Below, one piece after another: positions 1 to 23,735 of a stretch of DNA of 64,000 bases (its first letter is position 1; the number at the start of each line of letters is the position of its first letter). This DNA is from Cinnamomum chago. Lineage: Eukaryota; Streptophyta; Magnoliopsida; Laurales; Lauraceae. The stretch spans positions 77,527,501 to 77,591,500 of the forward strand of contig CP142452.1 in NCBI GenBank assembly GCA_038049695.1, written 5' to 3'. The position numbers were made by a program, and so were the translations under genes. The notes beneath the pieces were generated by a model. That model saw only the letters and a list, made by a program, of their open reading frames with translations, ran no database searches and was not told the DNA's origin.

Positions 1-6
1 AGCTAG

Positions 7-9131
<9,125 letters not shown>

Positions 9132-12100
9132 TGGAATAAAGAATTGGAGATACTGTAATTGTATTTGTGTTATTCTTCTGATTGAAATCTGTTTACAGTG
9201 TAAGTTTCAACAACAGTGGATGTAAGTTTCTCATAAGAAGGGTACCTATTATGAGATTGATACTTAAAAGTAACCAATTTCAACGTGAGGAAGCAGATTT
9301 CAGACTTAATGGCTGCTTCTAAATTATGATTAATTTTACTACAATGCTTTTGATATATGCTCCCAGTTCACCTTACTTTAGCCTCTTCCAGGTTGTTGTG
9401 GTATGCATGAATAACTATGATCAAACTATGTTAATTTTGAGTGGGGTCACTAACAATTAGGACCAGTGGTGAGCGGGTTGAATTAGGTAAACTGAGTCCA
9501 TATGCAGGTAAAGCCTAAACTGGAAACCAAGAAACGTCTGCCCAAAGTGCAACTTTTTTACCAAAAAAAAAAAGTGCAACTCAGGTTAAGTCGGGTTGAC
9601 TCAGCTTGGGTAAACATTTTTGGGTTTGGTTTGCTTTCTAAGGGTATAGAATTAAGAAAATGCATATGGATAATACCAATTATCAAAATAGCTGCTGCAA
9701 ACATAGTGGCTAGCGGCTAAAACGCTTCGTAGCAATTGTGGCGATATGCAGTGGTGTAAATTTTTTGAAGTGGTAAAAAAAAGTTTGAATCTTGTGTGGT
9801 AGTCAATTTTGTGTTTTTTGAGTAAATTAGAGCGATGCAAGTATAGAAAGAATTTTAAGAAATACTATTAAAGAGAAGAAATAGAAAAAATAATATTTTA
9901 AATTTAAATTGCTTGGTTTTAATAAATTTTAGGTCATAGCAGTATTATTTTAATTAAAATAGTGTAGTGGTTGATAACGTAGCGGCCACTATTTTAAACT
10001 ATGCATAATACATGTTATTAGATAAATATACTGTGTATTCGAAAACAATGCGTCAATATATAAGTTGGTCGGCCGGCAGTTAGCCTAATCTGAATTCCAT
10101 GTGACTTTCAAAATTCAGGACCGACCCGAACTTGGAAAAGCTCAACCCTAATTTCACTTTTAGCTGGGTCTGGCCATTGAGGTTTTGGCTTTGGCCTGAT
10201 CCAAGTTGCAACTCTAACTAGGGCTGTAAACAGTCTCCCAGCTTAACTCAAGCTCAGTTGGGCTCAACCTCGGCTAATGAGATAATGTAGCCAATGTTGA
10301 GCCGGCTCCAAGCAGCTTGATTGGGCTTCTGCTTGGGCATGAGCTCGGCATGTTCAGTTCAGCTTGACTCAATTAAGTGCTTGTCTCAAAACTTGAGCTC
10401 AGCTCATTAAACTATTTACACAAATACACACAGACACACATACAAGAACAAGGCCAAGTCCAGACTGTCCAGTGTAGCTGTACGGCCCAACTAAGGTCCT
10501 GCTGGGGTCAATGAGACTCAGTTTAGGAATGTAGAAAATATCAACCCCATTAGATCATCCTAACCGATTTCATTCAAACTGTGAACAACGGTTGAGTAGG
10601 AGTCAGATTTGGGTGCTTTTGTTTGTTTGACCTTGGTAAGGTAAGACTCAGGCTTGGCTCCTCAAGCAGTGGAATGAGTCGAGCTTGAGCTCATGGATCA
10701 GGCATTCCTGGCAACCACATGGACCAAAGTAGAACCAGACCCCATTATCAGTCGAACTCGTAAAAATTGGCTTGACCCTGAGTTTTTCCCCACTGGACCA
10801 GGTGACCTAATACACCAATAGCATGTTTTAACCGACACTGATCCTGTAGTGCACCTACATCGATCTACTCTAATTCTTGGAAAATTTGTAGAAACTTAAA
10901 TGGAAAAGTGGGCATAAAAGTTCACCCACTAACGTTTTAGAAACAAAATTCTGAAGGTATCCTGTTTACCAATAAAGCCTTCAAAGAGATCCACTGTGAC
11001 AAACTAGTTAGCGAGATTCTAGTCATTATCCATCCATGGCAGGGTCTTTACCTTGAGCATAGGCCAGGAATTGGTCAACAGTAATCTAATACAGATGATT
11101 ATATTTCTAATGTCCAAATAGATATTCAAAATCATAGAATAGAATCGTGGATCATGAATTATGGATGATGGTCCAAAATCCAGATTGGTGACTGGGCATC
11201 CACATGTTGCATCTAGCTAATCAATTGAATTCACTTAGAAACTTATAATAAGAACATTATTCATCATAATCCCACCTACTCTATACCATACACACTCGAC
11301 ATGTGATGAATTTCGGGAAGATGAATCTAATTTCATAATTAACTCAAATCATCATCAAAGCATTGTTTCAATTATGTTTAAGGTCCGCTACATAAATTCT
11401 TTCTTGCTATTCCAGAGTGTCCTAGGCCAAATCCTTGGATAGGTTATACTTCTTCATATCCACATCCTTACTATTTCCATCCATGTACACTCCCGGCTTG
11501 CCAAGGTCCTGGCAATCTACTGCCCGGAGTTTTTAACAACACCGTATCTGTGATTTTTTCAAGATCTTATATAATAACAGAATTAAAAGTCAACACAGAG
11601 AACCCAGTGAGAATTTAAAAGCTTCAAATCAAGATCCAATCTTAGACTGGAAGACATGGATTCAGTAATCTGAATGATGCATATCAGTTCATTTTGAGCT
11701 TGAAAAAAATAATAGCTAATGGCAGCCCATAGCCGACAACCCCATGAGCAAGTTGCTGCACCTTTCATACAGTCCAAATCAGGTATCATGAAGATATTCT
11801 GTAACAATTTCTTGAAATACAGATATGCATAAGATACTGAGACCATGGTGTGCTGCTCCCTGGCGCAATCTTTGCTTAACCAAAATCTTTTATTTTATAT
11901 TTTTGGGAGTGCAAGAGATGTAAAACACAGGCCCGACCAAGCACGGGTATGGGGAAGTGTAAAATTGAAATATTGGATTAATTTTGCAATTTTGGTTTGT
12001 ATCAAACCCACTGTATAAACAAAATAACAATTGATACATGGATGTGATTAAGCGATCCTATTTTGCCTAAAGATATGATACCAATAGTTGGATGGCGGAT

Positions 12101-12420
12101 TGCTAATTTCCAAAAGGAAACCAGTTCCCCACTGAAATGAAGTGCAATGCAAATCCATCGTAACAAACAGTGCAAAATTCCAAAAGGCATGCAGCAAAAC
12201 CATTGCCACCAGCGATGCGCCTGTAGCTCTCAGAATTCTTTCATAGTAGCCACTAACAAAATACCAATGTGTTTAAAAAGAAAATGCTTCAAATCCATAA
12301 TTCAAAAGGAATCCACAGTAAGCATGAAACAAACCCATAAATGAACATCCAAAATGCATATAAAATTCCTCACAGGGAAAACTGCAACATTCCAATCATA
12401 CTCAAAAGGGAAACCTTACT
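9132..12420. other. intergenic region between convergent VPS4 and RPS15A
   Basis: It holds the 3' UTRs of both genes, whose ends cannot be fixed by eye, and non-coding repeat-like DNA. From about 10209 there is a stretch beginning TAGGGCTGTAAAC and rich in GAGCTC/GGCTC words, which resembles decayed hAT-type non-autonomous elements, but I could not define a right end. No convincing coding region was seen. Confidence 0.6.
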
Positions 12421-15005
<2,585 letters not shown>

Positions 15006-15031
15006 GAAACCGTCGTATAAAGAAAATGAAT

Positions 15032-15067
15032 TTAGGGTTTTGCTCCCCTTATTAGGGTTTAGGGTTT
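15032..15067 (-). promoter_or_regulatory. telo-box cluster in RPS15A promoter
   Basis: Three copies of the telo-box AAACCCTAA occur on the minus strand at 15032-15040, 15052-15060 and 15059-15067, directly upstream of the leader exon. Telo-boxes are a known hallmark of plant ribosomal protein and translation-factor promoters and are linked to expression in dividing tissue. Confidence 0.8.
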
Positions 15068-15128
15068 TGACTCGAGAGGACTCGGATGGTCCTCGAGCCG
15101 AGGTTGGGTTATGTAACTCAGAGCTTTT

Positions 15129-15619
15129 TAGGGTGGCAAAATAGGTCGGCTTGGATTTGGAACGGTTGAGCTTGGGGTTTGACCGGGGTGTAAAAAAACC
15201 GCTAAACTGAGCCGAACTTTAATCGGTCTCGTAGTGGATCGGTTCAGTCACGGCTCAGATTTTTTTCAAATCATTTCATTCGGTTCCATTTTCGATTAAA
15301 ATATTCAACCGAACCGAACCAATTATAAGAATATAGAATTTTTTATAAAATATATAAAGGAATACGAGAAATTACTTAAAGAAGACTTGAACCCTCACTC
15401 CGTTACTTAAAGTCCAACGTTTTTTATTAATTGAACTGTCATTTTTTTATGAAAAATAAAAAATAAATAAATACAAAAAAACGTAACCGAATCGAACCGA
15501 ACCAGTTCGAGCACATGGGCGAGGTTTGATTTGATTTGAGAAAATAGAAAATTGATGGGTTTAGTTTGATTGATAGTTTTTTTCTTTAAACCGATCTTAG
15601 CCTCCCATGAGCACCCCTA
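15129..15619. mobile_element. hAT-like non-autonomous element (decayed)
   Basis: The segment begins TAGGGTGGC and ends GCACCCCTA, ends that match the hAT-type ends seen elsewhere in the window. The interior is rich in ACCGAACCGAAC words, as in the elements at 39860 and 59892. The flanking 8-mers (gagctttt and gagtttac) agree only partly, so either the target duplication has decayed or the ends are slightly off. No transposase is encoded. Confidence 0.55.
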
Positions 15620-17169
15620 GAGTTTACATCAAACATGAAAACCTTTTGAGTTTGACAGGTCATGATGAGTCCCGAAATGGGCCGAGCTAAGGTGAATTCA
15701 TTTATGATTTGCACAACCCATTGTGTTAAAGTCGATTCACATTTTTTAATTAATTTTTAAAAGGTTTGGTGGTTTGATATTTTGGTACTCATGGTGGTTT
15801 AGTTTACATGGAAAGAACCGAGCTTCGAATGGGCTTTTTTCTTTGGCCTGCAACCAGCCTCAAGTGTACCTTTGTTGTTTAAAATGGGTTGGGGTTGGAA
15901 CAAGTCTTTATAGGTCTAATTTGGTAATAGGTTGACCCGCATAGATGGGGGTTATAGAAGTATGATTGGGTGATGTATGTTGGGTCATGAACAGCCCAAC
16001 AACTTGTATTGGGCTTTTCATTAAAAGTAAGGAGTTTCCTGAAATTTCAGCATGGGTTGGGCCCCTAGTTCCGCCCTGGATTTAACCCATAGGCATCCCC
16101 AGGTCAACCAGCCCCAACTTGTTTGCCACCCCTAGCCCAACTAGATAGTTAAAAGGGTCATCACAACCTTCCACTAATAGGTCCAATTTAGGTTCGAATT
16201 GGTGTTCCGCAGGTGTCTTTGAGCATAAAATTCACTCTTACGCCACCCTTTACCTCTTTAATAATCATTTGTTGGAATTCATTTGACTATAAACTTTTAT
16301 ATAATAAAGCAAATAAACATGTCCTTCGTCTTTTAACTTGTGCAATTCCTCTGTAGATAATTTACATTTTCGAAGAAAACCTATTTACCAAAATAGCAGA
16401 AATGCCTATGGTGGAAAAGTGGTGTCTTTTGTGCTTATTAAATTTTGTAACAATGATTTTTCAAATACGAGAGTGTGTTATAATTAGGTAGGTCAATTAA
16501 ATTGGGCAATTATTGATTTGACCTGTCAACCCAAACCCGAGGTTGTGATTCAAGGTTCTAAGAGCCAACCTATGTGATAGCTTTTGATCTGCCAATTCAA
16601 GTCCACATTAAATTTCATGTTGGATTTGGGTTGAAATTTTAAATACAATTATTGAATGGCTTAGATGCGGCTGCTCGCTCAATGCTCCACCTGACCTTCT
16701 CCCATTACATGCTTGGATTGATAACGGCTCTTAACGAGGCAATGTGGTTTACCACCATGCATTACATAATATGCTCAACTCCAACCCATTTATTTGATTA
16801 AGTTAAATGTCAAGCCAAACTCAAAACAAAAGTTAAAAGGCCCAACTCTAAGCCTTAAATGAAAATCTAAAATGATAAGACTGGTCTCAACCCAAACTCA
16901 ATCGGCCCAAAACCAAAAGAATACTCGTTTCGTACCCAATAAAAAACACCAAAAATGTTAATGTCCAGGCTGTGGCCCAACTAGATGGAGACAATAAATG
17001 CCGTGAGTTTGACGCCTCCAAAGTGAGAAAAAAAAAAGGGTCAACCTAAACCTTGATTTGATACAGGTTTGTTGGTAGGTTAGGTCAAGAATAGCTACCT
17101 TGAAGGATAATACTTGAGCTTAGTAATCTTGGTTTTAAAAATCAAAGAATTAAAGAGCCAAAGAATGTT

Positions 17170-17430
17170 ATTCTATGAGCATATGGTGGGCCCTCTTAAA
17201 TGCTTGTATATCATTGGGAGGAGGGCAGATGGAAAGGTCTCATTTTGGATAGGAGAAGCCAAATAATCAGCCCCACCAGATTATTCTAACCTTCTATTAA
17301 CAGGCTTAATGTTTAATGACATTTTAATTGGAGTTTCTTATTCTTCTTCTTAAAGATTCAATCCAATAGTAAAAAAAGTTCAATAAGTGTGAAAGTGAAC
17401 ATCATTTCAAATCATGGGATGAAAAGAGTA
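17170..17430. repeat. dispersed repeat family, copy 1
   Basis: This stretch aligns by eye with 27450-27700. Shared blocks include AGCCCCACCA-type and TTTAATGACATTTTAA-type words, a following AGATTCAATCCAA block and an AAATCATGGGA-like end. No coding capacity or clear ends were seen. A weaker relative lies near 41880-41945. Confidence 0.55.
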
Positions 17431-18076
17431 TCAAACGGACTGCATTTAAAAAAAAAGAGCTCGGGTGTGCCCTGTAGAGGTATACAAGTAGGAGAATAGT
17501 TTCTTGAAAAGATTCTTCTTTTTTTTGTTTTATTCATTCATTGTTCTCTAGGTAGGAACAATGGTTTTTTAATCTCAATGTGAGAATAAGGGATTGATCT
17601 TTGGTTTCTCTAATGATGCACAAGTGCCTTGCACAAGGATTTGATACAGCTAAATACCAAATGTCAGATGCAGTGTACATAATCTTATGAATCACATTAT
17701 CAGTGTAGGTGGTAACAACTCCCTTCCAATTAAAATTCCGGATAATCCCATTCGTAGGTCGGGCGCTCGCTTTGCGTGGATCAGATTTTCGTTGAGATCA
17801 TATGTGGGCCCAAACCAAAAATTAACCTCTCTTTTTTCTACAACGGAGTGTGCCAGCCCTTTAGACCAGACTAATTCATACGGATCCAGTGGGAGCCGGA
17901 TAAATCCTCAGTTAGAGTTTAAAGAAAAATGGAATGAGAAAGCGGGGGTTATTCTATGAGATCAAATCTCCCTATATTCCTCATAGTTGTGGTGAGGTCT
18001 TTGGCTTCTTGGAGGTTTGAATCATTTATATAGAGTCCTGCTCTGGTACATATACCCCTCACGACCTTATCCTATA

Positions 18077-19731
18077 GGGAAAATGATCGTACGAATGACT
18101 TAAAATCCAACATTTACCCAAGACAAGATGGAAAAGTATAAATTACCCACCAGTCGATCGTACAGGAAATTTGGACAATTTTACTCTTTTCCTGCGATGT
18201 AGGATATCACACGATTCGATATCCCAGGCCAGTAGGATATTGCACCGTTCGATATCCTAGACTTGTAAGATATCCTATGCTTGTAGGATATCGCATCATT
18301 ACCTACTCTCATATATAACTCATTTTTTACACCACCTACAGACCTCCGTTTCCAAAAACCTTCTGGTGGCTTCGTTTCCAAAAACTACATAGCTCCGTTT
18401 TCATCTCCGTTTTGGCTTGTACGTGTGACCATTCCATCTTCTTTCATTAGTACTTTATATATTTTATTCATCACGACAGGTACGTGTGACCATATAATTT
18501 CGGAATGCCTTCAAAAATCATCCCATAAATGTAGTAGTGATAAACCTTTTTTCTGTTTTGATTCTTATTATGTAAAATTATTACTATGAAAAGAGAAGAA
18601 GACAAGAATACCAACCTGAGAGAAGGAAAATGAAAGAACATAGCAGGAGATGAGAGAAAGAGTGGACTGGAAAAGTTAGAGAGAGGAGTGAGAGAATGAG
18701 TGGTTTGGAAAAGTTAGAAAGGAGTAGGAGAAGAAAAAAAATGGCCAAAATGCCCCTCGTCTCTATGTCTCGTTGGTCTCGCTATAGCTAGGCCCAAGTC
18801 TCGCTATAGCGAGGTCCCGTGTTGGGGCTGGGTGGGGTCTGTGGGGTTCTGTCTTGCGTATGCTCGCTATAGCGAGAAAATGGTCGCTTTAGCGAGACCA
18901 CTTTTTGGATTTTTTTCTAAAATGCATCACAGAGAGTCCAGAAGAAGCGCAAACTTCAGAAAGAATAAATTTTGATTTGGCAAATTAGTATTATTGAAAA
19001 TATTCTTAATTTAAATTATAAAATTAAGAATATTGAAATAAAAAATCATTCTTTTATTAAAATCAGGCATTATCACTATAAGAATTTTTTATTAAACTAT
19101 TCCAATAGTATGATGAATTTTTTTTCTTTTTTCATATTTATCACATCACTGGTTGACCCCATAATTTTAAGATATTATTGGATATAGTAATGACTAATAT
19201 ATTTCAGCTTCATACCTAATTTGGATTAAACAAAAATAAAATGGAACAAAAACACTCCAAAAACATGTATAGATCCAAAAAAAAAAAAAAAGTATATGAG
19301 AAAGTTCTTTACATTGCTGTAGGTTAAACACTACAAAAACATACTAAAAACCTGTACACTTTTCTTTACATTGTTGTAGGTTAAACAAAATAATGATGAT
19401 TGACATTAAAATTGAACTGAACAATAACATCATACTGAACCTATCATATATAATAAAAACTTCATACATCCCTATAACTACTCCACATCATCCAGTTAAC
19501 CTAGGTTGAAAGAGATGGTGAAAATCTGGAGATATCACTTATACGTAGGATATCTAACAGTGCGTGTCATGAGATATCGAATGCTTCGATATCCTAGTAT
19601 CCTGGGATATCGCAGGATAAAGGGCAAAAATGTCCAACCCTTCTGTATGATCATTTATTAGGTAAATTTTACTCTTTCGTCTTGTCTTGGGCAAATTCGT
19701 AATTTAAGATCGTCCGTACGATCATTTTCCC
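18077..19731. mobile_element. non-autonomous Mutator-like element (MULE)
   Basis: The element starts GGGAAAATGATCGTACG and ends with its exact inverse complement. The arms remain alignable for about 200 bp inward, including a CCCAAGACAAGA block and GATATC-rich sequence. It is flanked on both sides by the identical 9-bp direct repeat TATCCTATA (18068-18076 and 19732-19740), the target duplication size typical of Mutator-like elements. At 1,655 bp it carries no recognisable MURA transposase; the interior is AT-rich and includes a cluster of 14-bp palindromes near 18778-18897. Confidence 0.88.
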
Positions 19732-22700
19732 TATCCTATAAGGTGGCTAGATGAGGCCCACTTGGGCCTCCATTGATGATCAAACAAAGGGGGATGAGAA
19801 GATCCACTCATGATGGGCACATATTCTTTCTCTTTAAAGCTGAATGTTGATTGCAAAAAAAATCTAAAAAAAAAACCCTCAATTCTGGCCTTAGGAGAAG
19901 CCACATCAGCTTCTTAGGGCTCATTCGTAGATGTGTCATTTCAACAACACATAATATGGGCATTTTCAATAAAAGATGTCTCTTGGGCTAAATATATGTC
20001 TTTTCAATAAAATGTCTCTTTGGCTCATTTGTGTGGATGTAACTCAATTCAAAGATATGCATTCCAACTCTATAAATTAAGGTTAATTTTAAAGTTTTTA
20101 TTTGGTATTCACAATGAGTGAGCATAAATGCATATGGATCATTTATTTTGTGTATGTTGACGTGGATTAAGTAATAAAAAGTTTGATTTTTATAAATTTT
20201 TTGGTTGATTTGAATTTTTTAATTAATTCGTTATAAATAGATTTATAAGAATGGTATATTAATTTTAATATATTATTCAAAACATAATCTTTTCGATGCA
20301 CAGGGCATGCTAGTGCTAAATAAAGGGACAATTTCATGCCTCTGACCTCCTTGATTTGTGGCCCACGAAACGCAGCCTTATGCGGGGTTCCACGTATCAC
20401 AGTCACGGGAAGCATCCAGACTCAAATATCTGGCATCCACATGTGCAAAGGCTAACGTGTCGTACAATTTTCTTGCAGGAGGCGTTTCTTCTATGACTTT
20501 CAGTAGCTTAGTCACACAGCAGTAGCACTATAAAAAAAAATACATGCAAGAGGTGGAGGTTGACACAAATGATCTCAAGGAAGGAGACGGTGGGTTGATG
20601 TGGAATGGGGGTTTTGGCTTCTTGGAGCTCCAAGACTGGGGGTATATGGAAAGCCCTCTCTTTCATGGTTTTCAATAAAATAAAGTTTGTGGCTTTCCTA
20701 TGCCATCCATTCTTGTGGTTTCAAGAGGCTTCTCTCTTTCCTTCTCTACCCTTTTGTTATTTTGTTGTCTTTCTTCTAAAAAGATGTTGTCTTTTTTAGA
20801 GCTGGGGTTTTCCTTCTCTTTTTAAACATAAATGTGAGGATCTGCTATGGGTTTTTAAGTTTCATTTTTTCTCTAGTTTTGGAGTTTTTATTGTAAAATT
20901 GATAGAGTTTCTATGCAGGAAATTAATATCAGCTTTTAGGCCCTATTTTTTTAGTGGAATCTCTGCCAAAATTTTCAGTGATAAGTTGTCCCCTGAAATT
21001 TCTTAATCCATGTTTCTTCACTTGTATTTCTCTATTCCAGTCGTATGAAAGTTCTCATTTGACTTTTGAGAATCCATAAATTTTACTCTCTTTGTATTTT
21101 AGTGGAATTCCTTGATGTTCAAGCGCAATGAGCATCATGGAATTCCTGTATGGGGAATTCCATAATGAAATTCCTAGAATTCCAGCAAAGAGAGGGCCCG
21201 TTAGTGCTGTGATGTTCAGGAAAGGGGAGGATTTGTGTGTAGTGTTAAGCCCGGATCCCCTCCCCCTGAGTGTCTATATAACTCCTAGTGGGGTCCACTT
21301 ATTGAAATCGTAGCCATCCAAAGTGTACACATGCTTGACTATCTGCTATGGTCAGATTTCAGAAAAGTCGATTAAAGCATAAATGAAAGTGCATTAATGT
21401 ATAAGACCGTATTAATCAAGGTTCTTAATTAACTAAATACCTAATATTACATGGGACCAACTTCTATTTTGATAAATTTTGAGGAGTCGAATTTTTGATA
21501 AGTGGGCTCGACTGTGGAGTTCTAAAGGAATCCTGAAATGGAGACAATAATCATGAGAAGGGATTAAGGGAATCTCCATGCGTTGTTGATTGTTTCTGGG
21601 AATAAAGGTGGCCCCCACATCCAAACTTCTTCGAAAAGGGCTTTGGACTGGTATGGACCCTACATTGATGAATGCCTTTTAAGGGGGGGGATGTTGTTCA
21701 GTTAGTGGGGCCACTGAGTTGCATGCCTGTGCTGTCTGCACTGGCTGTTAACATTTTTTTCTATGGACCAAGGCAAGACATCTGATCTCTCAATCAACAT
21801 TAGGACTAAATGTGTAAAGTCTCATTTATATCTGCTGGATTTGGATCCATTTGATGGTTTAGATTGGCCATCATAGTCCCCACAGTGGACAACTCTTGTG
21901 CATAAATTGAACTTCTTAATCAACTTTGAGCCAAACCATTCAATGATTCAGTACCGTGATTGCTATATATCTATGCATGGGCCAGTTGTAATTGATGGGT
22001 TTCTAATTAATTCCTGTCCACTTTGCCTTGAGAAGGAGTTATTGTGGAGCACTCTTTCTGTATAAAGTGCATTTAGGTTGTGCACATAAACCTTTTGTTT
22101 GGCCCACTAATGGATTGTCCATTTCCCTTGACTCCAACTTCTAAAAATAATCTCATTTAAAATAGAAGCAGTGCTTCATTTGTGGAAGGGATAGGTGAAA
22201 CTAGAAGGGAAAATGTTTACTGCAATTATTACATCTGTACTGGTTCTTTTGTGAGACTCAACTGGGCCACAAATCAAATTCAAAAGTCACCAATAGGTAA
22301 ATAACTCATTAAGCAAGATACCTTAGTCTCACAATACCTCTCAGGATCAATTTCTGATCGTCACATTAATTGAAGCCTACTTCTAGATCAATGATTAAAT
22401 CTAAGCAAAACCCAGAAAAAAGAAAGAAAGATAATAAAAGAAAGTTTCAAAACTCAGTCTCTTTCTGAGTTCTACTAAAAGAATTGAACTTGAAACAGCT
22501 CTTCTTCTTTGCCATGTAAAATAGAACTTCCAATTAACATCCGTGGCTGATGTGTAGATGAAGAACAGAAACATCTCTTTCTTTGGAGAGATCATGTATA
22601 GCGTGTACAAATGGCAAGCAACAGTGCCTCATGAGAAGGTTCTTAATTTTTTTGTCAAATGAGTCTACATGTCTTCCAAAACTATTCAACAACATACATA

Positions 22701-23036
22701 AGTCAAAGGGCTATTTTATTTGAATGTTTTTTTCACTCTGCATTTTATAGTACCAAACCAATAATCCTGTCTCTGATTTTGTATCCATTCTCACCATCTT
22801 TATATTCTATTTTGTGTTGTTTTGTTTACATTTGCAATTGTGATTTTAAACCATTGTGACCATTTATTTAGTCTATTTATTATTTTAATCACATGTGAAC
22901 TCATGGTTTTCATAATCGGCAGATAATTAGTGGCTGACAAGTGAGAAAATAAATCTTAAGCCATTTGTTAGTGGGAGTTCAAATAAAGGAGCTCAGCAAG
23001 GACGATAGGGCACTTCAACCAAAAGGTCATGAGTTC

Positions 23037-23241
23037 AAATAAAGGCCCTAAGCAACGACAATAGGGAGTGCTCAGTTCAGGGTTCGAACCATGGGTACAC
23101 AGCCTCTTCCCACTTGTGTGAGCTACTTTTATATTTGTGTGGACTTTTCTCCCTCCTTATACAAACGGTCTAATTCCCCCGTGTGTGCAGGCTTTCTATT
23201 GGATTGCAGACCCCTTAGCTGGGGTAAAAAAAGAAAATGAA
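23037..23241 (+). mobile_element. probable SINE with B-box-like motif
   Basis: The segment contains GGGTTCGAACC, a polymerase III B-box-like motif, and ends in an A-rich tail. Similar 13-mers, aaaggtcatgagt before and aaaggtcacgagt after, could be the target duplication with one mismatch. The A box is not clear, so the assignment is moderate. Confidence 0.5.
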
Positions 23242-23479
23242 AGGTCACGAGTCATTTGTTGACGTAACTAGTTTATTTTATTATATAAAAGCTACAAACA
23301 CTGATCCCAAAGTTCCCCATCATATAGCCCATTTATAATCAATCTAATCCTGTTGTAAACATTTACCTGTTCTGAATTGGTGATTGTCCTAATTTGATAA
23401 CCGTTTGCATAGTAGTAATTGTTTGATTTTATCACAGTAGTTTTGAATCAATGATATTTAGCCACTAAACTTTCCAGGA

Positions 23480-23735
23480 CTAAAATCAAGGATCAGGATC
23501 ATTCCCTTGAGTGTCTTGCATTCATGTGAGCGGGAGCATGCCCAAATACATGGTTATGGGGCAGTCGCCACTGTCGAACTCGAGTTTGCCTCCAAAACTA
23601 GCATAAAATTCAAAGCCCACGTGGAAATTCTGGGTCCACCCCCAGAATTTACATGAAAATCCTGGATTTTCCACAAAATCCAACTACCTATTTCGGTCCG
23701 CCGCCGTCAAACGAAAATTATGAGTCCGCCACTGC
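23480..23735. repeat. dispersed repeat shared with 34120-34350
   Basis: Both copies contain GTTATGGGGCAGT followed by related CCTCCAAAA/AAATTCTG/TCCGCC-type blocks in the same order. They look like diverged copies of one non-coding element. Its class is unknown and no ends were found. Confidence 0.5.

Noticed and set aside
11583-11846. Minus-strand open frame downstream of RPS15A
   Set aside because: No similarity to known families; it lies in probable UTR or intergenic DNA.
15620-16140. Another hAT-like element ending GCCACCCCTAG
   Set aside because: A right-end-like motif is visible near 16125-16135, but I could not find a matching left end or target duplication.
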